A stretch of DNA of 64,000 bases from Sideroxydans sp. (GTDB lineage: Bacteria > Pseudomonadota > Gammaproteobacteria > Burkholderiales > Gallionellaceae): the NCBI GenBank assembly GCA_013791855.1, contig VMTA01000011.1, positions 87,249 through 151,248 on the forward strand. The letters run 5' to 3'. A program made the position numbers and the translations under genes. The notes under the pieces were generated by a model that was given only the letters and a program-made list of their open reading frames with translations, had not been told where the DNA came from and did not search any database. Below, piece after piece: positions 54,115-62,537 of the stretch (position 1 is the stretch's first letter; each line of letters begins with the position of its first letter).

Positions 54115-56904
54115 ATGCATACCGCCTTGCCCGCCCTCGTCGCCCTGGCCTTCTGCGCCGCCCCGCTGCCGTTGCTCCTGCAACGCTACGGGCGCGGTTA
54201 TGCCGCGCTGGCAAGTGCGCTGGTGATGGCGTCCTGTCTGGCTCTGCTGGCCCCGCTGGTGATGCCGGTGATGGGCGGTGCCACCTTGCTGACCAGCTTC
54301 GCTTGGCTGCCTGAGTGGGGCCTGACACTATCCTTGCGTCTGGACGGCCTCGGCCTGATGTTCAGCCTGCTGATCCTCGGCATCGGTCTGCTGGTCACGC
54401 TGTACGCCTACTACTATCTGGACAGGCACGACAAACTGGGGCGTTTCTACACACTGCTGCTGCTGTTCATGGCAGCGATGCTGGGCGTGGTGCTGTCGGA
54501 GAACCTGCTGTTGCTGGTGGTGTTCTGGGAACTGACCAGCCTCGCTTCCTTCCTGCTCATCTCCTACAAACAGGAGAGCTACGAATCGCGACTGTCCGGG
54601 CGCATCGCGCTAACGGTCACCGGCGGCGGCGGACTGGCGCTGTTCGCTGGCGTGCTGCTGCTGGGACACATCACAGGAAGTTACGAACTGTCGGTGGTGC
54701 TGGCGGCGGGCGAACAGATACGCGCGCATGCACTGTACGCACCCATGCTGATCCTCGTGCTGCTCGGCGTGTTCACCAAGTCGGCGCAATTCCCTTTCCA
54801 TTTCTGGCTGCCGATGGCGATGGCCGCGCCCACACCGGTGTCGGCCTATCTGCATTCGGCCACCATGGTGAAGGCTGGCGTGTTCCTGCTGGCACGTCTG
54901 TATCCGGCACTGGCCGGCAGTGAATTGTGGTTCTGGCTGGTCAGCGGCACCGGCGCGATCACGCTGCTGTATGCCGCCTACCTCGCTTTCTACCGCTACG
55001 ACTTCAAGGGCCTGCTGGCCTATTCCACCATCAGCCATCTGGGCCTGATCACGCTGCTGTTCGGTCTGGACACGCCGCTGTCGGTGGTGGCGGCCGTGTT
55101 CCACATCATCAACCACGCCATCTTCAAGGCCTCGCTGTTCATGGCGGCCGGCATCGTCGACCACGAATGCGGCACGCGCGACATGCGCCGCGTCAACGGC
55201 CTGTTCAAGTTCATGCCCATCACCGCGACACTGGCCATCGTCGCCGCCGGTTCGATGGCGGGCGTGCCGCTGCTCAACGGTTTCCTCAGCAAGGAGATGT
55301 TCTTCGCCGAGACCGTCGGCCATCCTGTGTTCGACGAAATGAGCTGGTTGCTGCCGGCCTTCGCCACGCTGGCCGGCATCCTCGCGGTGGCTTATTCGTC
55401 GCGCTTCATCCACGACGTGTTCTTCAACGGCGACCCGGTCAACCTGCCGCGCAAACCGCACGAGCCGCCGCGCTGGATGCGCGCGCCGGTCGAGGTGCTG
55501 GTAGCGATGTGCCTGCTGGTCGGCATCTTCCCGCAGTGGAGCATCGCCCCCATTCTGCACGCCGCCGCGGGTGCGGTGCTGCAACAGCCGCTGCCTGATT
55601 TCCATCTGGCGGTGTGGCACGGTTTCAACGCGCCGTTCATGATGAGTCTGCTCGCGCTGGCCGGCGGCATCGCGCTGTATGCCATGCGCCATCGTCTGTA
55701 TGCGCTGTACGACCGGCTGCCCTCCATCCATGCCAGCATCGTGTTCGAACGCGCGCACGAAAAGCTGGTGGCGGCCGCGCGATCGCTGCTCGCACGGCTG
55801 GACAACGGCTCGCTGCAGCGCTACCTCGCGCTGTTCATCGCCTTCGTGCTGGCACTGGGCGGCTGGGCCTGGTGGACCGCCTCCGCCGCCGTGCTGCCAG
55901 TGGTCACACAAGCGCCCGATGCCGCCAGCCTCATCGCACTGGGCATGCTGGCCGTGGCCGCGACCGGCGTGGTGCGACTGCACCATCAACGCCTCATCGC
56001 CGTGGTGCTGACCAGCGTGATCGGCCTGATCGTGGCGCTGACCTTTGTGCGTTTCTCCGCACCCGATCTGGCCCTCACCCAGCTCTCGGTCGAGGTGGTC
56101 ACCATCGTGCTGATGCTGTTGGCGCTGTATTACCTGCCGCCCACCACACCCGCCGAGGACAGCATGCCGCGCCTCGTGCGCGACGCGCTGCTGGCGCTCG
56201 CCGCCGGTATCGGGCTGGGGGCGGCCGCGTATGCCATGCTCACTTCACCGTTCGACACCCTGTCCGGCTACTACCTGACGCAGTCGCTGCCGGGCGGGGG
56301 CGGCAGCAATGTCGTGAACGTGATCCTGGTGGACTTCCGCGGCTTCGATACGTTGGGCGAGATCACCGTGCTGGCGATGGTGGGGCTGGCTGCGCACGCG
56401 TTACTCGACCAGCTGGTGCTCAAGCAGCCCATGCGCGACGGCGACGGTCGCGCATGGGCGAGTGAACGCCACCCGCTGTTCCTGCAGATGCTGATGCGCC
56501 CGCTGCTGCCGCTGGCGCTGATGGTGTCGGTGTACATCTTCCTGCGCGGCCACAACCTGCCGGGCGGCGGCTTCGTCGCCGGGCTGGTGACCGGCGTCGC
56601 CTTGATCCTGCAATACCTCGCCAGCGGCATCGGATTCGCCAGCGCGCGCCTGCCGCAGCGGCTACCGCTGTTCCTCGCTGCCGGACTCGCCTGTGCCGGC
56701 GGCGTGGGCGTGGCAGCGTGGGCTTTCGGTTTCCCCTTCCTCACCAGCACGCACGGCCACGTCACCCTGCCGCTGATCGGCGACATCGAACTGGCCTCGG
56801 CCATGGTGTTCGATCTCGGCGTGTATCTGGTGGTGGTCAGCGTGGTGCTGATGGTGCTTGCGGAACTGGGCAAGTTGTCCGTGAACCCTGAGGGCGCGCG
56901 CTGA
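54115..56904 (+). CDS. mrpA: Mrp Na+/H+ antiporter subunit A fused to subunit B
   Basis: A 929-residue protein: NuoL-like antiporter module with Glu139 in LLLVVFWELTSLASFLLI and KSAQFPFHFWLPMAMAAPTP, the extra MrpA C-terminal helices (LTQLSVEVVTIVLMLLALYY), and a terminal MrpB domain (about residues 795-929, with LFLQMLMRPLLPLALMVSVY, RGHNLPGGGFVAGLVTG). MrpA alone is about 770-800 residues, so the length confirms the A-B fusion common in proteobacteria. The complex exchanges Na+ (or K+) for H+. It starts the Mrp run; a single base of its stop is shared with mrpC (TGATG). No clear Shine-Dalgarno precedes the start. Confidence 0.93.
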   Translation: MHTALPALVALAFCAAPLPLLLQRYGRGYAALASALVMASCLALLAPLVMPVMGGATLLTSFAWLPEWGLTLSLRLDGLGLMFSLLILGIGLLVTLYAYYYLDRHDKLGRFYTLLLLFMAAMLGVVLSENLLLLVVFWELTSLASFLLISYKQESYESRLSGRIALTVTGGGGLALFAGVLLLGHITGSYELSVVLAAGEQIRAHALYAPMLILVLLGVFTKSAQFPFHFWLPMAMAAPTPVSAYLHSATMVKAGVFLLARLYPALAGSELWFWLVSGTGAITLLYAAYLAFYRYDFKGLLAYSTISHLGLITLLFGLDTPLSVVAAVFHIINHAIFKASLFMAAGIVDHECGTRDMRRVNGLFKFMPITATLAIVAAGSMAGVPLLNGFLSKEMFFAETVGHPVFDEMSWLLPAFATLAGILAVAYSSRFIHDVFFNGDPVNLPRKPHEPPRWMRAPVEVLVAMCLLVGIFPQWSIAPILHAAAGAVLQQPLPDFHLAVWHGFNAPFMMSLLALAGGIALYAMRHRLYALYDRLPSIHASIVFERAHEKLVAAARSLLARLDNGSLQRYLALFIAFVLALGGWAWWTASAAVLPVVTQAPDAASLIALGMLAVAATGVVRLHHQRLIAVVLTSVIGLIVALTFVRFSAPDLALTQLSVEVVTIVLMLLALYYLPPTTPAEDSMPRLVRDALLALAAGIGLGAAAYAMLTSPFDTLSGYYLTQSLPGGGGSNVVNVILVDFRGFDTLGEITVLAMVGLAAHALLDQLVLKQPMRDGDGRAWASERHPLFLQMLMRPLLPLALMVSVYIFLRGHNLPGGGFVAGLVTGVALILQYLASGIGFASARLPQRLPLFLAAGLACAGGVGVAAWAFGFPFLTSTHGHVTLPLIGDIELASAMVFDLGVYLVVVSVVLMVLAELGKLSVNPEGAR

Positions 56905-57230
56905 TGGAAGCGATCATTGCCATCGCCATCGGTCTGCTCACCGCCTGCGGCGTGTTCCTGCTGCTGCGCGCGCGCACCTTCCCGCTCATCCTCGGGCTCA
57001 CGTTGCTGTCGTACGCGGTGAACCTGTTCCTGTTCGCCAGCGGCAGGCTGCGCATGGACGCGCCGCCGCTGATCCGCGACGGTGCGAGTTACACCGACCC
57101 GCTGCCGCAAGCGCTGGTGCTCACCGCAATCGTCATCGGCTTCGGCATGACCGCGTATCTGGTGATGCTGGCGCTGCGCGCCCTGAGTGAGTCGGGCGAC
57201 GACCATGTGGATGCGAAAGAAAAACCATGA
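56904..57230 (+). CDS. mrpC: Mrp Na+/H+ antiporter subunit C
   Basis: A 108-residue NuoK-like subunit with three transmembrane helices: EAIIAIAIGLLTACGVFLLL, LILGLTLLSYAVNLFLFASG and ALVLTAIVIGFGMTAYLVML. The DPLPQALVLTAIVIGF segment is diagnostic of MrpC. The start shares one base with the mrpA stop and the stop overlaps the mrpD start by four. Confidence 0.93.
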   Translation: MEAIIAIAIGLLTACGVFLLLRARTFPLILGLTLLSYAVNLFLFASGRLRMDAPPLIRDGASYTDPLPQALVLTAIVIGFGMTAYLVMLALRALSESGDDHVDAKEKP

Positions 57231-58750
57231 CCCAGCACGCCGCCATCCTGCCGCTCCTGATCCCGTTCCTTGCGGCCCTGCTGCAACTGGCGGCGAAGGG
57301 CTATGGCATCGCCGTGCAGCGCGCCATCGGTCTGGTCGGCGCATCGCTAGCTGTTGCGGCCGCGCTGTGGCTGGTATTGCTGGCCGATGATGGCATGGTG
57401 CGGGTGTATGCGCTGGGCGACTGGGTCGCGCCGTTCGGCATCGTGCTGGCGGTGGATCGGCTGGCCGCCATCATGGTACTGCTCACCGCTTCATTGGCAG
57501 CCGGTGCGCTGTTGTATGCCAGCGCCGGATTCGACCAACGCGGCCGACATTTCCATCCGCTGTTCCAGTTGCAGGTGTTCGGTTTGCAGGGTGCATTCCT
57601 GACCGGCGACCTGTTCAACCTGTTCGTGTTCTTCGAGGTGATGCTGCTCGCGTCCTACGTGTTGCTGGCACACGGCGGCGGGCTGGCACGCACCCGCGCT
57701 GGCCTCGCTTACGTGGTGCTGAATCTGGCCGGGTCGGCGCTGTTCCTGATTGCACTGGGCATGTTGTATGGCACGCTGGGCACGCTGAACCTGGCTGATG
57801 TTGCTTTGCGTCTACAAGCACCGGAGATAGACGTCGCACCCGCCCGGCTCGCCTGCATGCTGCTGATCGCTGTGTTCGCACTGAAGGCCGCACTTTTGCC
57901 GCTGTCGTTCTGGCTACCGCATGCCTATGCCGCCGCCGGTGCGCCGGTCGCCGCCCTGTTCGTCATCATGACCAAGGTCGGCATCGTGAGCATCCTGCGC
58001 GTGCAGGCCATCGCCTTCGCGCCTGCCGCCGCCACGGCCGACCTGCTGGACGGCTGGCTGTTGCCGCTGGCGCTGGCGACGGTGCTGTTCGCAGCCATCG
58101 GCGCACTGGCAGCGATGCGCCTACGCGACCTCACCGCATGGCTGGTGCTGGCCTCTGCCGGCACGCTGCTGGTCGTACCCGTCTTCCCGCAGGCGGATGT
58201 CAGCGCCGCCGCACTTTATTACCTGGTGCAATCCACCTTCGTCGCGGCCGCGCTGTTCCTCATCGCGGAGTTGGTCGCCGTGCGGCGCGGAGATGTCGCT
58301 GATGCCTTTCTGCCCGGCCCGCGCCTGCACACCCCATGGCTGGGATTGGCCTTCCTGCTGGCTGCTGCCTCGGCGGTCGGCCTGCCGCCGTTCGCTGGTT
58401 TCCTCGGCAAGCTGATGTTGCTGAGCGCGCTGCGCGACAGCGGCAGCGCCATAGCGATTTGGTCGGTGTTCTTGTTTGCCGGTCTGCTGCTGATGCTGGC
58501 GCTGGCAAAGGGTGGCGGCCGACTGTTCTGGGAACGCAGCCCCAAACATCCGCACGGCAACACACACCCCTTCTGCTGGCGCCGCAGCCTGGCTGTCGCG
58601 CTGCTGGTGTCACCCGCACTGCTGCTCGCCTTGTTCGCGCGTCCGGTTTCGGACTATGCCGCACGCGCCGCCGCGCAGTTGCACGACCCGCAGACTTATG
58701 TCGCCGGCGTGCTGGGCGGACACGCCATTGAACGGGAGACACGACCATGA
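57227..58750 (+). CDS. mrpD: Mrp Na+/H+ antiporter subunit D
   Basis: A 507-residue NuoN/M-like subunit with about 14 helices. The key acidic residue is Glu137 in LFNLFVFFEVMLLASYVLL, equivalent to the functional Glu of characterised MrpD proteins; other family features are AALLPLSFWLPHAYAAAGAP and FAGFLGKLMLLSALRD. It overlaps its neighbours mrpC and mrpE by four bases each. Confidence 0.93.
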   Translation: MTQHAAILPLLIPFLAALLQLAAKGYGIAVQRAIGLVGASLAVAAALWLVLLADDGMVRVYALGDWVAPFGIVLAVDRLAAIMVLLTASLAAGALLYASAGFDQRGRHFHPLFQLQVFGLQGAFLTGDLFNLFVFFEVMLLASYVLLAHGGGLARTRAGLAYVVLNLAGSALFLIALGMLYGTLGTLNLADVALRLQAPEIDVAPARLACMLLIAVFALKAALLPLSFWLPHAYAAAGAPVAALFVIMTKVGIVSILRVQAIAFAPAAATADLLDGWLLPLALATVLFAAIGALAAMRLRDLTAWLVLASAGTLLVVPVFPQADVSAAALYYLVQSTFVAAALFLIAELVAVRRGDVADAFLPGPRLHTPWLGLAFLLAAASAVGLPPFAGFLGKLMLLSALRDSGSAIAIWSVFLFAGLLLMLALAKGGGRLFWERSPKHPHGNTHPFCWRRSLAVALLVSPALLLALFARPVSDYAARAAAQLHDPQTYVAGVLGGHAIERETRP

Positions 58751-59238
58751 TGCGCCGCCTGCTCCCGCGCCCGGCGTTGTCACTCACCTTGTTCCTGCTG
58801 TGGGCAGCGCTGAGCAATGCCGGCTCGGCCGGTACGCTGTTGCTTGGTGCGCTGCTGGCCCTGCTGCTGCCGCACATCGTGTCGCCTTTCTGGCCGGATG
58901 CACCGCGCATCAAACATCCGGGCGTGGCGCTGAGCTTCGCCGCACGTATCGCTTGGGACATGCTGCTCGCCAACTGGGCAGTGGCGCGGCGCGTGGTCGG
59001 GCCGGTGACGGCATTGCATCCCGCCTTCGTCGAAGTGCCGCTGGACCTGCGCGACCCGTTCGCCGCCACGGTGCTGGGCAGCATCGTGTCGCTGACGCCG
59101 GGCACGGTGTCCATCGACGTGGACCGCGAACGCTGGGTGTTGCAGGTGCATGCGCTGGATGCGCCCGATCCGGCTGCATTGATCCGGCAGATCAAGCAGC
59201 ACTATGAGAAACCGATCAGGGAGATCTTCGCATGCTGA
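58747..59238 (+). CDS. mrpE: Mrp Na+/H+ antiporter subunit E
   Basis: A 163-residue subunit with two to three N-terminal helices (LSLTLFLLWAALSNAGS, TLLLGALLALLLPHI) and the conserved SIVSLTPGTVSIDVDRERWVLQVHALD in the soluble part. It overlaps mrpD by four bases and mrpF by seven. Confidence 0.92.
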   Translation: MMRRLLPRPALSLTLFLLWAALSNAGSAGTLLLGALLALLLPHIVSPFWPDAPRIKHPGVALSFAARIAWDMLLANWAVARRVVGPVTALHPAFVEVPLDLRDPFAATVLGSIVSLTPGTVSIDVDRERWVLQVHALDAPDPAALIRQIKQHYEKPIREIFAC

Positions 59239-59501
59239 ACTTCGCCATCGAGGCCGGCTTCGTGCTCATCGGTCTGGCCATGCTGCTCAACCTGTGGCGG
59301 CTGCTGAAAGGCCCCGACATCACCGACCGCATCCTCGCGCTCGACACGCTCAACATCAACGCCATCGCGCTGCTGGTGCTCTACGGCATTCGCGAGGCGA
59401 GCAGTGCCTATTTTGAGGGCGCGCTGCTCTTGGCGGCGATGGGATTCGTCGCCACCGTGGCACTGTGCAAATATCTATTGCGCGGAGACATCATAGAATG
59501 A
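59232..59501 (+). CDS. mrpF: Mrp Na+/H+ antiporter subunit F
   Basis: An 89-residue subunit with three helices: FAIEAGFVLIGLAMLLNLWR, the conserved KGPDITDRILALDTLNINAIA, and LLAAMGFVATVALCKYLLRG. It overlaps mrpE by seven bases and mrpG by four. Confidence 0.92.
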   Translation: MLNFAIEAGFVLIGLAMLLNLWRLLKGPDITDRILALDTLNINAIALLVLYGIREASSAYFEGALLLAAMGFVATVALCKYLLRGDIIE

Positions 59502-59824
59502 ACCCTTACATCGAATTCGTTGTCGCAGCACTGATCCTGCTCGGCGCGCTGTTCGCGCTACTGGGCTCGATAGGCTTGGCGCGGCTGCCGGATTTCTTCA
59601 CCCGCTTGCACGGACCGACCAAGGCGACCACGCTGGGCGTGGGCGCGATGGTGCTGGCATCCGCCGTGTATTTCACCGCCACCCGTGACGGCGTCAGCCT
59701 GCACGAGATCGCGGTGATGGTTTTCCTGTTCATCACCGCGCCGGTGTCGGCGCACCTGCTGGCCAAAGCGGCCCTGCACCGGCAAGCGGCCAAGGACGGC
59801 ATGGATGTCGATGGAACAGAATAA
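59498..59824 (+). CDS. mrpG: Mrp Na+/H+ antiporter subunit G
   Basis: A 108-residue subunit: ALILLGALFALLGSIGLARL, the diagnostic LPDFFTRLHGPTKATTLGVG, and FLFITAPVSAHLLAKAALHR. The start at the ATG overlapping the mrpF stop is family-typical; an earlier ATG lies inside mrpF. It completes the A(B)CDEFG set. Confidence 0.93.
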   Translation: MNPYIEFVVAALILLGALFALLGSIGLARLPDFFTRLHGPTKATTLGVGAMVLASAVYFTATRDGVSLHEIAVMVFLFITAPVSAHLLAKAALHRQAAKDGMDVDGTE

Positions 59825-59837
59825 TGAGGAGCTCGGT

Positions 59838-62537
59838 ATGACGCAGCAATCTTGGCATCAACTTCAGGCGGATGAGACGCTGGCTGCCCAGCATTCCACG
59901 ACTACCGGCCTGAGTGCGGACGAGGCCGCGCGCCGCCTCGCCGAGCATGGCCCCAACCGGCTCACGCCTCCGCAGCGACGCGGTCCGTTCATGCGCTTCC
60001 TGCTGCAATTCCACAATGTGCTGATCTATGTGCTGCTGGCTGCCGCGGCGGTCACCGCGCTGCTCGCGCACTGGGTGGACACCGCCGTGATCGTCGGCGT
60101 GGTGGTGATCAACGCGTTCATCGGCTTCATCCAGGAGGGCAAGGCGGAACAGGCGATGGACGCGATCCGCCGCATGCTGTCGCCCGAAGCCACGGTGTTG
60201 CGCGGCGGCAGACGCCAGGTCGTGGCCGCCGACACGCTGGTGCCGGGCGATATCGTGCTGCTGCAATCCGGCGACAAGGTACCGGCCGACCTGCGTCTGC
60301 TGAACGTGAAGAACCTGCGCATCGAGGAAGCCGCGCTGACCGGCGAGTCGACCGCAGTCGAGAAAGACAGCACAGCGGTGGATGCCCATGCCGCGCTGGG
60401 CGACCGCTTCTGCATGGCTTATTCCAGCACGCTGGTGGTGTACGGCCAGGGCACGGGCGTGGTGGTGGCGACCGCCGACGATACCGAGATCGGCCGCATC
60501 AGTGCCATGCTGCAGGAAGTGCAGACGCTGACCACGCCGCTGCTCCGGCAGATGGAGACCTTCGGCCGCTGGCTGACCGTCGCCATCATGGCGCTGGCCG
60601 CGCTGACCTTCCTGTTCGGCTGGCTGGTCCATCACTACGGCCTCGGCGACATGTTCCTCGCCGCGGTGAGCATGGCGGTGGCGGCGATCCCGGAAGGGCT
60701 GCCGGCTGTGTTGACCATCACGCTGGCGCTCGGCGTGCAGCGCATGGCTGGACGCAATGCCATCGTGCGCCGTCTGCCGGCGGTTGAATCGCTGGGCGCC
60801 GTGACCACCATCTGCACCGACAAGACCGGCACGCTGACCCGGAACGAGATGACGGTGCAACGCGTGATCACTGCCACCGAGACGTTCGAGGTGAGCGGCA
60901 GCGGCTACGCACCGCACGGCGGTTTTGCGCGCGACGGCCGCGAGGTGGACATGGCCGAATACACACATGTGCAGGACCTGCTGCGTGCAGGCTTGCTGTG
61001 CAACGATGCCACGCTGCAAGAAGAAGAAGGACAGTGGCAGATCAGCGGCGACCCGACCGAGGGCGCGCTCATCCCGCTGCTGCTGAAGGCCGGCATGGAT
61101 GAACATTTCGAGCGGGGTGCGCTGCCCCGCTCCGACCACATCCCGTTCGAATCCGAACATCGTTTCATGGCGACCTTGCACCATGACCACAGTGGTCACG
61201 CTTTCATCTTCGTCAAGGGCGCGGTGGAGCAGGTACTGGCCATGTGTCACTCGCAACGCGGGATAGGCGAAGACACGCCGCTGGATCTGCCCTGGTGGCA
61301 TGCCCAGATGACGGCGACCGGCGCGCTCGGCCAGCGCGTGCTGGCACTGGCGATGAAAACGGTCGACCATGGTCAGCGCGAACTCAGTTTCGCCGATATG
61401 GAAGGTGGCTACACCCTGCTGGGCATGGTCGGCATCAGCGATCCGCCGCGCGAGGAAGCCATCGCCGCAGTGCGCGACTGCAGGGCGGCCGGCATACGCG
61501 TCAAGATGATCACCGGCGACCACGCCGATACAGCGCGCGCCATCGCCGCACAGCTGGGCATCGGCAACGGTCAGGCATTGACCGGCATCGAACTCGATGC
61601 GATGGACGACGAGGCGCTGCGCCAGGCAGTACGCGAGGTGGATGTATTCGCCCGATCCAGTCCCGAACACAAGTTGCGTCTGGTGACTGCCATGCAGGCC
61701 AACGGCGAGATCGTCGCCATGACCGGCGACGGAGTGAACGATGCGCCCGCACTCAAACGCGCCGACATCGGCGTGGCGATGGGCATGAAGGGCACCGAGG
61801 TCGCCAAGGAAGCGGCCGAGATGGTGCTGGCCGACGACAATTTCGCCACCATCGCGCATGCAGTGCGCGAGGGCCGCACCGTGTACGACAACATCAAGAA
61901 GGCCATCGTGTTCATCATGCCGACCAACGGCGGCGAGGCCGGCATCGTGCTGATCGCCATCCTGTTCGGCATGGCGCTGCCGCTGACGCCGGTACAGATC
62001 CTCTGGGTGAACATGGTGACCGCGGTCACGCTGGCGCTGGCGCTGTCGTTCGAAAAAGCCGAACCGGACGTGATGCAGCGCGCGCCGCGCGCGGCGGATG
62101 CGCCCCTGTTGTCCGGCTTCATGGTCTGGCGCATCAGCTTCGTATCGATCCTGCTGGCGCTGGGCGTGGTAGCACTGTTCCTGTGGGAACTCGCGCGCGG
62201 CGACAGTCTGGAGACGGCGCGCACCGTGGCGGTCAACGCACTGGTGGTGGGCGAGATCGCCTACCTGTTCAACTGCCGCTATCTACTCGGGCCGGTGCGT
62301 AGCTGGCAGGACTTCACCGGCAATCCCTATGTGCTGCTCAGCATCGCGGTGCTGGTGGTCATCCAGCTCGCCTTCACCTATGTGCCGTTCATGCAGAACC
62401 TGTTCGGCGTGGTCGCGCTCGACACGGCGACCTGGGCCTTGATCGCGGCTTTCGGCGTGCTGCTGTTCTTCGCGATCGAACTGGAGAAGCTGGCGATCCG
62501 CCTGCTGTTCCGCCGTAACGAGTCGGTGCGGCGATGA
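59838..62537 (+). CDS. P2-type cation-transporting ATPase
   Basis: An 899-residue P-type ATPase: N-terminal cation ATPase domain (TTTGLSADEAARRLAEHGPN), actuator with EEAALTGESTAVEKD, membrane PEGLP motif (AAIPEGLPAVLTITLALG), phosphorylated Asp328 in CTDKTGTLTRNEM, and the hinge motifs MITGDHADTARAIA and MTGDGVNDAPALKRADIG. M6 reads NMVTAVTLALALSFEKAEP, which differs from Ca2+-ATPases such as SERCA (NLVTDGLPA type), so the ion (Na+, K+ or Ca2+) is open. GAGGAG lies six bases before the ATG, which decides it over an earlier ATG overlapping mrpG. It follows mrpG by 13 bases. Confidence 0.9.
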   Translation: MTQQSWHQLQADETLAAQHSTTTGLSADEAARRLAEHGPNRLTPPQRRGPFMRFLLQFHNVLIYVLLAAAAVTALLAHWVDTAVIVGVVVINAFIGFIQEGKAEQAMDAIRRMLSPEATVLRGGRRQVVAADTLVPGDIVLLQSGDKVPADLRLLNVKNLRIEEAALTGESTAVEKDSTAVDAHAALGDRFCMAYSSTLVVYGQGTGVVVATADDTEIGRISAMLQEVQTLTTPLLRQMETFGRWLTVAIMALAALTFLFGWLVHHYGLGDMFLAAVSMAVAAIPEGLPAVLTITLALGVQRMAGRNAIVRRLPAVESLGAVTTICTDKTGTLTRNEMTVQRVITATETFEVSGSGYAPHGGFARDGREVDMAEYTHVQDLLRAGLLCNDATLQEEEGQWQISGDPTEGALIPLLLKAGMDEHFERGALPRSDHIPFESEHRFMATLHHDHSGHAFIFVKGAVEQVLAMCHSQRGIGEDTPLDLPWWHAQMTATGALGQRVLALAMKTVDHGQRELSFADMEGGYTLLGMVGISDPPREEAIAAVRDCRAAGIRVKMITGDHADTARAIAAQLGIGNGQALTGIELDAMDDEALRQAVREVDVFARSSPEHKLRLVTAMQANGEIVAMTGDGVNDAPALKRADIGVAMGMKGTEVAKEAAEMVLADDNFATIAHAVREGRTVYDNIKKAIVFIMPTNGGEAGIVLIAILFGMALPLTPVQILWVNMVTAVTLALALSFEKAEPDVMQRAPRAADAPLLSGFMVWRISFVSILLALGVVALFLWELARGDSLETARTVAVNALVVGEIAYLFNCRYLLGPVRSWQDFTGNPYVLLSIAVLVVIQLAFTYVPFMQNLFGVVALDTATWALIAAFGVLLFFAIELEKLAIRLLFRRNESVRR

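Noticed and set aside
59733..61859. A 708-codon minus-strand frame opposite mrpG and the P-type ATPase
   Set aside because: Same antisense composition; the plus strand has all expected ATPase motifs.
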